Positions 8,631 to 16,488 of a stretch of 64,000 nucleotides of DNA are shown here, in pieces; position 1 is the first letter of the stretch, and the number at the start of each line of letters is the position of its first letter. The position numbers were made by a program, and so were the translations under genes. Source of the stretch: Convivina praedatoris (GTDB lineage: Bacteria > Bacillota > Bacilli > Lactobacillales > Lactobacillaceae); assembly GCF_933208495.1 (NCBI RefSeq), contig NZ_CAKOET010000004.1, positions 1-64,000 of the forward strand, given 5' to 3'. The notes beneath the pieces are model-generated. The model had not been told where the DNA came from, made no database searches, and was given only the letters and a program-made list of their open reading frames with translations.

Positions 8631-10106
8631 TCAATTGACATCTAACATTAACTTCTTAATCTTAGGAATGAATAACGCCAAAATAACAGCCAGCAAGACA
8701 CATAGTCCACCAAAACTGCTAAAGTAAGTAACTTCGTGTTGCGGACTGTACAATTTAACAAATTGGGCGTTCAGAGCCGAACCGGCCGTACTACTCAAAA
8801 ACCACATGGCCATCATCTGCGCCATAAAGGCTTTGGGTGCCAGTTTCGTCGTTACCGACAAGCCAACCGGCGAAATCAACATTTCACCGATAATCACCAA
8901 AGCCCATGAACCAATTAACCACCATGGTGATACTTTAACTGTAGTACCGTATAAAATCCCTGGCAAAGCCATTAACAAAAATGATAAGCCAGCAAAAATC
9001 AATCCTACCGAAAATTTAGTCGGTGTTGAGGGCTGTTTTTTACCCCAATATTGCCACAAAAAGGCAAAAGGTGCACTATACAGCATAATAAACAGAGGGT
9101 TTAAAGATTGAAACATTGCGGGTGTCACAAAGTTCAAAGTATGGCTATAATCAATGCGATCAGCCGCAAAGGTTGCTAAAATAATTGATCCCTGCTCTTC
9201 AATTGCCCAAAAGAGCGTGGCCGCGATGAACAGCGGAATATAGGCAATTACCCGTGAACGCTCGATTTTTGTTACCTTAGTGCTAGAAATCATCCAAACA
9301 AAATACGAAATTGGTAGCAAGACACTAACTAAGGTCAATAAATTAATGAAATCAGTAATTGAATCCATCCTGTTGACAATCATCAAGACCACAACCACAA
9401 TCGCACCAGCCACCCCTGCACTGATTTTTAAGGCCAGGGGCTTAACTTCTTCAGGTTTCACTGGGTCAGGAGCAATATCTGACACCTGAGCCAAATTCTT
9501 ATGCCCCAAAACTAGTTGTACCAAGCCTACAAACATCCCAATCGCTGCTAGTGAAAAGGCTAAATGAAAACCGTATCGATTTTGCGTCCAGCCTACCAGA
9601 ATTGGTGCAATAAAGGCTCCTAAATTAATTCCAAAGACAAAAATTGAAAAACCCGCATCCCGCCGTGAATCATCTTTAGCATACAAAGAACCAACCATCG
9701 AAGAAACATTTGGCTTTAAAAAGCCTGTTCCGGCAATAATAAAAATCATCGAACCAAACAATCCTAAAGCACCAGCCGGTAATGATAGGCAAATATGTCC
9801 TACCATGATGGCCACACCACCAATCAACACTGTCCGATACTCACCCAAAAAGCGATCGGCAACAAAACCTCCTACGACTGAGGAAAGATAAACTAGCGAG
9901 GCATAAATAGCCATAATCGAAGCAGCAGTTGGTTTATCAATTGCTAATTGGCCAGTATCCATCAAATGCCAGAGATAAAAGAGCAAGATTGCCCGCATAC
10001 CGTAGTAACTAAAACGCTCCCACATTTCAGTTTGAAATAAATTCCTTAATCCCCAAGGCTGGCCTAGAAAGGTCTTCAGATTTACTTCTGTTCGCTGCTC
10101 ATTCAT
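8631..10106 (-). CDS. dtpT: Di/tripeptide:proton symporter, POT family
   Basis: 491 residues and about 12-14 membrane helices. The POT signature [15 protein letters not shown] (ExxERFxYYG) lies at about residues 27-41, and the second family region ([18 protein letters not shown]) is present. The family imports di- and tripeptides with protons, and lactic acid bacteria depend on it for nitrogen. GGAGAT precedes the ATG by 6 nt. It is transcribed alone, from a promoter just upstream, toward a shared terminator. Confidence 0.92.
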   Translation of the reverse strand: MNEQRTEVNLKTFLGQPWGLRNLFQTEMWERFSYYGMRAILLFYLWHLMDTGQLAIDKPTAASIMAIYASLVYLSSVVGGFVADRFLGEYRTVLIGGVAIMVGHICLSLPAGALGLFGSMIFIIAGTGFLKPNVSSMVGSLYAKDDSRRDAGFSIFVFGINLGAFIAPILVGWTQNRYGFHLAFSLAAIGMFVGLVQLVLGHKNLAQVSDIAPDPVKPEEVKPLALKISAGVAGAIVVVVLMIVNRMDSITDFINLLTLVSVLLPISYFVWMISSTKVTKIERSRVIAYIPLFIAATLFWAIEEQGSIILATFAADRIDYSHTLNFVTPAMFQSLNPLFIMLYSAPFAFLWQYWGKKQPSTPTKFSVGLIFAGLSFLLMALPGILYGTTVKVSPWWLIGSWALVIIGEMLISPVGLSVTTKLAPKAFMAQMMAMWFLSSTAGSALNAQFVKLYSPQHEVTYFSSFGGLCVLLAVILALFIPKIKKLMLDVN

Positions 10107-10139
10107 AATCGCATCTCCACAATGTTAAGTTATCTGATA

Positions 10140-10145
10140 ATTATA
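10140..10145 (-). promoter_or_regulatory. -10 box of dtpT
   Basis: The minus strand reads TATAAT 34 bp upstream of the dtpT start. The -35 region is weak (TAACTT). Confidence 0.45.
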
Positions 10146-10205
10146 CTCGCAATTCACACGGAAAGTTAACCATTTTATCAGATTAGTATAGGATTATTTT
10201 TAGAT

Positions 10206-10242
10206 AAAAAGAGAACCAAAATTAAATTTTGGTTCTCTTTTT
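10206..10242 (-). terminator. Terminator of pnuC-NUDIX operon
   Basis: 12-bp stem GAGAACCAAAAT/ATTTTGGTTCTC with a TAA loop and A/T runs on both sides. Confidence 0.9.
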
Positions 10243-10244
10243 AT

Positions 10245-10769
10245 TCACATTAATTTTAAGTAAAGTAAGGCCACGTGAGATGCGGCTCCATCCGTTTGAG
10301 TTAGAGCATCATCAATGCTAACCCACTTTCGATTACGGATATCTTCATCTTGATCAAAATTTTGATCCACCAGCTGATAATGTCCAGCAACCAGACGGGC
10401 TAGATAGATATTGCTGAATTCGGATAGAATGCCGTTGGACAAACTTATTCGGTCAACACTATGCAAAAATTCTGATTCAATCAAATAACCAGTTTCTTCG
10501 GCTAGTTCTCGTTGAGCTGTAACAGCGGGATCTTCATTACTATTCACCCGCCCAGCCGGTAATGACCAAGAAAAACTAGCAATTGGCGCTCGAAATTCAT
10601 TTACAATTAAAACTTGATGCGCTTCATTAACTAGGGCAATAGTAATTGAATCGCTGGTCATAACGCTTTGTCGATCAATCGATTGGTGTTGATTTTCTAA
10701 ATCAATGACTTGATCCTTAACTTTAAAAACCGCCCCTTGATAAACGGTTTTATCCTTTAAAATTCGCAT
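10245..10769 (-). CDS. NUDIX hydrolase (ADP-ribose pyrophosphatase-like)
   Basis: 174 residues with a complete Nudix box from G73 (GRVNSNED then REL-AEETGY; R87, E88, E91, E92, G94). The preceding SWSLPAGRV is typical of ADP-ribose/nucleoside-diphosphate-sugar pyrophosphatases (NudF group). It is 13 bp downstream of pnuC in the same transcript. Together they suggest NAD salvage and turnover: uptake of nicotinamide riboside and hydrolysis of ADP-ribose. AAAGGAAAACG precedes the ATG. Confidence 0.88.
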   Translation of the reverse strand: MRILKDKTVYQGAVFKVKDQVIDLENQHQSIDRQSVMTSDSITIALVNEAHQVLIVNEFRAPIASFSWSLPAGRVNSNEDPAVTAQRELAEETGYLIESEFLHSVDRISLSNGILSEFSNIYLARLVAGHYQLVDQNFDQDEDIRNRKWVSIDDALTQTDGAASHVALLYLKLM

Positions 10770-10782
10770 CGTTTTCCTTTAA

Positions 10783-11547
10783 CTAGCTAGCTAACTTTGA
10801 TTTTTCATCGACCCGAGCTTGTAAGTGTTTTTGACTGATCCAAGAAACACCCGCCATCACTGAATTAATAATGTAATAAACATACTTCGCCACATTTGCC
10901 CAATTTCTGAGGCTAATTGTCTTCCCTAACTGCGCCAAATTATAGATGGCCCAAAATGACCACTGCGATGGTAATTTAAGCACATTTAAAACATTAGCAA
11001 CTAGGGATAAAGAAAAAGTGACTGAGGCGAAATAGTACAAAAGATTTAAAGGCCAGTGAGCCAACCATACATAGGCAATCCAATTTAAACCAAATCCAGC
11101 AGTAAAAGCTACCAAAATCAAGCACACTAAGAATATACCAAACCTTTTGTGATGACCAAAGCCATCCTGATATTTCTTAGCCCAATTTTGCCCCGCCTTC
11201 CAATTAAGATAAACAGAGACTGGATAAGTAATAATCGCACCGACATTTCCTAAAAGGAAATCAATTAACCCTGAAAAAATAGTGTTAATCCAACCGACGA
11301 GATTACCAATATTATTAACTTTGGCAACTAATCTGGTCGACATAACTGAAGCAATTGATGAACAGGTTGAAACAATTCCTATTAATGGAAGCTGATACCA
11401 CCAGCCTTGCTGTCCCTTAAACAGCCAGGAAGCGCTCAGCGGCGTACGGTAGTAGCCCATTACCCCAACAGTTGTTAAGATAATTAAAATTCCAACCAAG
11501 TCGAACAATTTTGACTCGGCAACTCTCTCCAATCTAGTGTTATACAT
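10783..11547 (-). CDS. pnuC: Nicotinamide riboside transporter PnuC
   Basis: 254 residues with about seven hydrophobic segments. It matches PnuC by conserved aromatic and asparagine positions (LPSQWSFWAIYN near the end, NVGAIITYPVSVYLNWKAGQNW in the middle). PnuC facilitates diffusion of nicotinamide riboside, which is trapped by phosphorylation and made into NAD. GAGGAG lies 6 nt before the ATG. A structured 84-nt leader precedes it and may be a riboswitch. Confidence 0.88.
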   Translation of the reverse strand: MYNTRLERVAESKLFDLVGILIILTTVGVMGYYRTPLSASWLFKGQQGWWYQLPLIGIVSTCSSIASVMSTRLVAKVNNIGNLVGWINTIFSGLIDFLLGNVGAIITYPVSVYLNWKAGQNWAKKYQDGFGHHKRFGIFLVCLILVAFTAGFGLNWIAYVWLAHWPLNLLYYFASVTFSLSLVANVLNVLKLPSQWSFWAIYNLAQLGKTISLRNWANVAKYVYYIINSVMAGVSWISQKHLQARVDEKSKLAS

Positions 11548-11631
11548 TATTTTCTCCTCATTGTTTTTATCGTCCCGTGTTCGGAAGCAACGGACGGTAT
11601 TGAGAGGGGATTCCCCCCTTCAACATCATTA
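11548..11631 (-). promoter_or_regulatory. Structured pnuC leader, candidate NAD+-II-type riboswitch
   Basis: TATAAT at 11638-11643 (minus strand) predicts a leader of about 84 nt. It can fold into hairpin A (AGGGG/CCCCT, near 11604-11620) and hairpin B (CGTCC/GGACG, 11571-11596). A CCCCTCTC stretch could partly pair with the GAGGAG RBS. Known NAD+-II (pnuC-motif) riboswitches are about this size and lie directly upstream of pnuC in Lactobacillales. I cannot confirm the consensus from memory, so the class is a guess. Confidence 0.4.
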
Positions 11632-11653
11632 ATGTTTATTATAGCTAAAAATT

Positions 11654-11690
11654 AAAATAAGAAAACTAGCACATCTAGCCTTCCTATTTT
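11654..11690 (-). terminator. Terminator of DUF805 gene
   Basis: 16-bp hairpin centred on CTAG/CTAG with a 5-nt loop and several G-U pairs, ending in TTATTTT on the minus strand, directly after the stop codon. Confidence 0.65.
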
Positions 11691-12056
11691 TTACTGCCAG
11701 CGATTACGTTTTGATGAGAACAAGAGCAATATAATCAACCAAATTTCACCAAAAATTGGTAAGAATTGAATGAAAATCCACCAGCCAGAATGATCAGAAT
11801 CGTGCAAACGACGAACCTTTACCGATAAATTCCCCAACCAAACCACGAGGGCAATTACCTTGGCGACCAAATTAACACTTAAATCAGTCAAATTATAAAT
11901 AGTTTCAATTGAGTGACCTGAGTTCTTCGTAACAATACTGACTAAAAGAACACCGAGGAAGTAGTTGATAATGGTAGGCCACCAGAAATCACTTCGGGAT
12001 GCAGTGCCCGAAAAGTTCAAAATATTCTGCCAAAATCTCCGATATGATTCAATCAA
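11691..12056 (-). CDS. DUF805 membrane protein
   Basis: 121 residues. The N-terminal motif RRFWQNILNFSGTASRSDFWW and the C-terminal VRRLHDSDHSGWW are diagnostic of DUF805. Three to four membrane helices lie between and after them. The start is TTG at 12056, supported by AAGGAG 8 nt upstream. The function of the family is unknown. A second, longer member is at 46960-47460. Confidence 0.85.
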   Translation of the reverse strand: MIESYRRFWQNILNFSGTASRSDFWWPTIINYFLGVLLVSIVTKNSGHSIETIYNLTDLSVNLVAKVIALVVWLGNLSVKVRRLHDSDHSGWWIFIQFLPIFGEIWLIILLLFSSKRNRWQ

Positions 12057-12276
12057 AAGAAGGCTCCTTTGTTAGCTTTTAACGTCGATCATATTTGGAC
12101 GTATCATGCTATTTTTAAATTTTCAGCTAACATTCCCATAAGTACATAATCAGAAAGGTTAAAATAAGAATCTATTAATTTCGATTTCATGTCCTTTTGA
12201 ATCATTGTAAAATAGAAATGTGGCTAATTTCGATTAATCCTAGCAAAATAATACTACAGTATCTATCAAAAATTAT

Positions 12277-12675
12277 ATGAAACATAAAAATAAATATTTT
12301 TTCAAAATAATTTTAATATTAATTATCCTAATTATAGTTATTCTAGCGGGCATTTTTTGTCATCCTACTGAACTCAAGCATGCCAAATATCAATCTCAAA
12401 CTGGTCGTTATGAAAAACAAATCGTCGCTAATATTGCTGATACTTTCCAGGATATTCATAGCATCACCTTTAAAAGCTATAAAATTTCAGCTATGAATCC
12501 AAGTTTAATTGAAGTCACGATTGCCATCAATGACGAACAAACGCCTGAACAATTACTCACCTATTCAATTGTCCCCTATGACGATCAACCGCATTTAACC
12601 AAGTACCAAAAATTACCAACCACCAAAGGTAAAAGCAATCGTAATCAAATTAAAATTCAAAATACTTCGGAATAA
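12277..12675 (+). CDS. Hypothetical membrane-anchored protein
   Basis: 132 residues: a lysine-rich start (MKHKNKYFFK), one strong helix (about 11-27), then a roughly 100-residue extracytoplasmic domain rich in Ile/Thr with alternating hydrophobic residues, and a basic tail. I do not recognise the family. No clear Shine-Dalgarno sequence precedes the ATG, so expression is less certain than for its neighbours. The 220-bp gap upstream, shared with the divergent DUF805 gene, is AT-rich and shows nothing else. Its stop codon lies inside the terminator at 12669-12699. Confidence 0.55.
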   Translation: MKHKNKYFFKIILILIILIIVILAGIFCHPTELKHAKYQSQTGRYEKQIVANIADTFQDIHSITFKSYKISAMNPSLIEVTIAINDEQTPEQLLTYSIVPYDDQPHLTKYQKLPTTKGKSNRNQIKIQNTSE

Positions 12676-12699
12676 AAAGTATTAAACCGTTTTTATTCC
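12669..12699. terminator. Bidirectional terminator overlapping two stop codons
   Basis: Perfect 10-bp stem GGAATAAAAA/TTTTTATTCC with an 11-nt loop. The stems contain the last codons of both convergent genes. Confidence 0.7.
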
Positions 12700-13796
12700 A
12701 AAGTGAATTCTAATTTAACTGGATTATGATCGGCATAACGGAACTCAGTATCAATGTCAGTGGCCGTTGCTTTAACATTATTCGAAACAAAGAAACCATC
12801 ACAAACTGTCATATAGTTAACCTTGGGATCATACTTCATTTCGGCGCCACGAACAGTTGGTACCGTTTCACGGTTTTGTGCTTTCACCATGGTAATACCT
12901 TCTGGTAACATGCTCTGATCAATATCTGAAACCCAATCAGGACGTTTTTCACCGTGGGCAAAGTGCATAATCATATCTTGACCAAGAGCAAAATTGAAAT
13001 CACCACCAACAATCACATAATTACCAGCTTGGTACTCTTTTTCCATGATACCGTTTAATAACTTCATCTGAGCCTTGCGCATCTTACCACCCTTGTCATA
13101 GGCCGACATATGGCTGTTGAGCATAACCAAATCTTTTCCATCTTTAACTGGCATACGCATTACAGAAAAACAGCGATCTAAATCAACAAACTTTGAAATA
13201 AATGAGCTACTAACAGGATACTTACGGCGCTCAGCATTATCAATTTGATAACGACTCAGACTAAGCAAACCAGAATTGGCAATCCCATGAGGATCATAGA
13301 TTGGCACCGCAATAAAGGCAGTATGGAAGTTTACCGCAAAGGTACTGGCGTAATGGTTAAATGCCTGTTCCAACATGCTGACCTGTGGTACATGTTTGCT
13401 ACGGGTTGAATCAGTATCAATCTCTTGAAAAAACATGAAATCTGCATTCTGCGCCTTCATGGTATTGATGACGCCATTGGTTGAATCTAAGACCGCCTGC
13501 TTAGAAATAGCGGTTCCACGATGTCCCTTAACTTTAGTACCGTCTTTTAACTCTCCCGTGTCCATGAAGAAATCAAAATCATGGTTATAGGCACCAAAAC
13601 CAACATTATAGGTCGTAGCCGTATACTGCTTTCCTAGTTGTAACTGGGTACTTTGATTGTTATGAACTGTTAGCTGTTTATGGTCGGCGATTCGATAATA
13701 ATTAGCCTGCATATAGCAACCATAAGCAAAAATAAGAACGATTAATAGAGCCACTAAAATCCCTATACCAATTCCTATTTTCTTCAAGATTTTCAT
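12693..13796 (-). CDS. Membrane-anchored endonuclease/exonuclease/phosphatase family protein
   Basis: 367 residues with an N-terminal helix (about 7-28) and then an EEP-fold domain. Family motifs are visible in order: TTYNVGFG, FFQEIDTDS (metal-binding Glu), LNSHMSAYD, VGGDFNFA and YADHNPVKLEF (catalytic His). The fold covers DNases, sphingomyelinases and inositol-phosphate phosphatases. The anchored, extracellular topology suggests action on external nucleic acid or phospholipid, but the substrate cannot be told. AAAGGAAA precedes the ATG. Confidence 0.82.
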   Translation of the reverse strand: MKILKKIGIGIGILVALLIVLIFAYGCYMQANYYRIADHKQLTVHNNQSTQLQLGKQYTATTYNVGFGAYNHDFDFFMDTGELKDGTKVKGHRGTAISKQAVLDSTNGVINTMKAQNADFMFFQEIDTDSTRSKHVPQVSMLEQAFNHYASTFAVNFHTAFIAVPIYDPHGIANSGLLSLSRYQIDNAERRKYPVSSSFISKFVDLDRCFSVMRMPVKDGKDLVMLNSHMSAYDKGGKMRKAQMKLLNGIMEKEYQAGNYVIVGGDFNFALGQDMIMHFAHGEKRPDWVSDIDQSMLPEGITMVKAQNRETVPTVRGAEMKYDPKVNYMTVCDGFFVSNNVKATATDIDTEFRYADHNPVKLEFTLE

Positions 13797-13910
13797 TATG
13801 TAGTTTCCTTTCTAATACAACATAATAATATTAAACCAAAATCAAAGATAAACCAATTAAAATATCATAAGCGTATATATTTAACATTAGATTCACATTT
13901 TTTATCAAAT

Positions 13911-13943
13911 AAAAAAGTCCGGTGTTAACTACCGAACTTTTTA
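13911..13943 (-). terminator. Terminator of P-type ATPase gene
   Basis: Stem AAAGTCCGGT/ACCGAACTTT with one C-A mismatch, a GTTAACT-type loop and T runs. Confidence 0.8.
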
Positions 13944-13960
13944 TTCTATGTGAAAAAAAC

Positions 13961-16300
13961 TTATCCATTTTGTTTTCTATGTTCATTCCATAGTAAAAAT
14001 CTTTGAACAGTTCTGCCAACTAACCAATAAACTGGGAAAGTCGATACAATCAATGGGCAGTAAATTAACGCCAAATGCCAATCAAAAATATTCACAAACG
14101 AGAATGGTCGATGCAAAACCGTAAAGACCACCACAGTAGCTACCGCACAGGCAGCCAGCATGAAAATTTTATACGAATTATAGGGCTTTGATACCGACAA
14201 CAAAACATTAAAAGAAACCACAGCAATCAGAATCGAAGACATGGTAGCAGTTGTGTTATAGTCTAACCCCATTAACTTTGAAAGTAACGTCAAAAATAAG
14301 TTATACAAGACGACACTAATAGCTGCTGGCGCAGCCACCGACAAAGTTGAGTGCATAAAATTACCACTTACTCGTTGGAAATTAGGCTCCAAAGCCAAGA
14401 AGAACGATGGTACAGCAACTAATACCGCCGAAATTGGCGTTAAATTAATTGGAATAATTGGGTAATCCAGCATTAAACACAAATAGATAATCGAAAGTAA
14501 AACCGAATAAATCGTTTTAACCAAATACATTGAAGCAACACGCTGAATATTATTGATGACCCGGCGCCCTTCATTAAGAACCCCAGTCATTGCTTCAAAA
14601 TTAGAATCTAACAAGACAAACTCAGCAATTGAACTAGCTGCTTCAGAACCACTAGCCATGGCGACACTACAATCAGCTTGCCTTAGAGCAGGAACATCAT
14701 TAACCCCATCTCCGGTCATGGCAACCGTGTGGTGTTGCTCTTGTAATGCCATAATCAAATGCCTCTTTTGCTCGGGTGTTACTCGGCCAAACACAGTATT
14801 TTCACGGGTTAAGGAGACAAAGTCAGCCTTTTCACCAACTTTACTCATATCTACGTAGCTATCAGCATTTTCAATTTTAGCTCGTTGCGCAATACTAGCA
14901 ACTGTGGCCGGATTATCCCCAGAAATCACTTTTAGCGTTACATCTTGGTCTTTGAAAAAAGCAAAAGTGTCAACAGCTCGAGGACGTAACTCATCAGTAA
15001 TTAAAACCAAACCCATTAAAGTCATAGCTGGCAATGGATGACTCAAGCCCTTAGTACTTTTGGCAATTACCAAAACTCGATAACCTTGGTGGGTATAATT
15101 TTCAGCCTGCTTAGCCAACTGATCTGGTAAACCATCTGGGAAAACAAATTCTGGAGCCCCCAACACAAGCCCTTGGCCACTGATGACAATCCCAGACCAT
15201 TTATAGGCTGAGTCAAACGGGAAAGATGCTTCCACCGGCTGACTTTTAAAATCAGGTACGGCATCTTTCAAAGCTAGCGCAGTTTCATTATCGTCATTTA
15301 GGGCATAAACAATCTGCGCAGCAGCTTGTTTAACTTCATCCTTGGTAAACGAATCAGCAGTGACAATATCAGCTAATTTTAGTTTACCGCTTGTAATTGT
15401 TCCTGTTTTATCTAGGCACAAAACATCTACTCGAGCCAAAGATTCAATGGCTGGCAGTGAACGAACTAGTACCCGCTTTTGCGCTAAATTCCGTGCAGAA
15501 ACTGCCAAAGCTACGTTGGTCAATAGAACTAATCCCTCTGGAATCATCCCCAACATGGCCGCACTGGCACTTAAAATTGCACGATTATAGTCCCCTCGTT
15601 TAAGCATTGAAACCATAAAGAGTGTAATTCCTAACGGAATCAAAATATAGGTTAATACTTGGATAATTCGATTAATCGTTTTGAGTAATTGACTATTGTT
15701 TTTCTTTTCTTTTTTGACAGAAAGAGCAATTTTAGAAACCGACGTATCTTTCCCAACTGCAGTAACTTCCATAAAAGCTTTTCCAGCCAAGATAAAAGAA
15801 CCTGAAAATACTTGGTCACCGTTTCCTTTTTCAATCGGAATTGATTCACCAGTTAACTGACTTTCATCACAGCTTAAACCATCAGTAATTGTGATCCTAC
15901 CATCGACTGGAACCTGATCGCCTCGACGAAGCACAATTACATCACCCAAAACGATTTGTGATTGATCGATTTCATCTTCTTGACCATCACGAATGACCTT
16001 GGTTTTTGCTGTCGCTACCAAGGATAGTTTATCAATTTGGTGTTTACTACGTATTTCTTGAAAAGTACCGATGACAGTATTAATTACCGCAATGAACAAA
16101 AACAATAAGTTGCTTAAACGCCCGGTGGTGATAATCAAAATACCAATGACAAAGTTGACAACGTTAAACAAGGTCAAGGTGTTATCTTGAATAATCTGTC
16201 GCACTGTCCGAGTTAACGGCTTTAAAGGTAAATTATGGTGGCCTGCATCAAACTGGGCCTGTACTTCTGCTTGGGTTAACCCCATCGGTTTTTTTGTCAT
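13961..16300 (-). CDS. P-type cation ATPase, CtpE-like
   Basis: About 779 residues from the ATG at 16300 (GGAG 5 nt upstream). A TTG eight codons earlier is less likely. All P-type motifs are present: TGES in the actuator domain, DKTGT (phosphorylated Asp near residue 297), and TGDGVNDVPALRQAD in the hinge. About ten membrane helices are seen and no N-terminal metal-binding domain. The short N-terminus (LTQAEVQAQFDAGHHN) and PEGLVLLTNVALAVSA helix 4 fit the CtpE group of cation exporters, for which calcium uptake has been reported in mycobacteria. Ion specificity here is not established. Confidence 0.85.
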   Translation of the reverse strand: MTKKPMGLTQAEVQAQFDAGHHNLPLKPLTRTVRQIIQDNTLTLFNVVNFVIGILIITTGRLSNLLFLFIAVINTVIGTFQEIRSKHQIDKLSLVATAKTKVIRDGQEDEIDQSQIVLGDVIVLRRGDQVPVDGRITITDGLSCDESQLTGESIPIEKGNGDQVFSGSFILAGKAFMEVTAVGKDTSVSKIALSVKKEKKNNSQLLKTINRIIQVLTYILIPLGITLFMVSMLKRGDYNRAILSASAAMLGMIPEGLVLLTNVALAVSARNLAQKRVLVRSLPAIESLARVDVLCLDKTGTITSGKLKLADIVTADSFTKDEVKQAAAQIVYALNDDNETALALKDAVPDFKSQPVEASFPFDSAYKWSGIVISGQGLVLGAPEFVFPDGLPDQLAKQAENYTHQGYRVLVIAKSTKGLSHPLPAMTLMGLVLITDELRPRAVDTFAFFKDQDVTLKVISGDNPATVASIAQRAKIENADSYVDMSKVGEKADFVSLTRENTVFGRVTPEQKRHLIMALQEQHHTVAMTGDGVNDVPALRQADCSVAMASGSEAASSIAEFVLLDSNFEAMTGVLNEGRRVINNIQRVASMYLVKTIYSVLLSIIYLCLMLDYPIIPINLTPISAVLVAVPSFFLALEPNFQRVSGNFMHSTLSVAAPAAISVVLYNLFLTLLSKLMGLDYNTTATMSSILIAVVSFNVLLSVSKPYNSYKIFMLAACAVATVVVFTVLHRPFSFVNIFDWHLALIYCPLIVSTFPVYWLVGRTVQRFLLWNEHRKQNG

Positions 16301-16460
16301 TAGTTCTCCATTGCGTCTGATCAATCAAATCCTATGATATGAATGATGCCATAATGATTAAATTATTAATTTACATATGGTTTTATTTTACTAAATTTCA
16401 TCTTTAAAATCAGGTATTTTACTCAAATAACTTAGAAAGTTATGAGTTTATTTTCATAAT

Positions 16461-16484
16461 AAAAAACCCTAAAAAGGGTTTTTT
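16461..16484 (-). terminator. Terminator of GH25 muramidase gene
   Basis: AACCCT/AGGGTT stem with an AAAA loop and flanking A and T runs, just after the stop codon. Confidence 0.85.
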
Positions 16485-16488
16485 AAAT

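Noticed and set aside
13831-14019. Short minus-strand frame after the P-type ATPase
   Set aside because: It overlaps the ATPase 3' end in another frame and runs through its terminator. No RBS.
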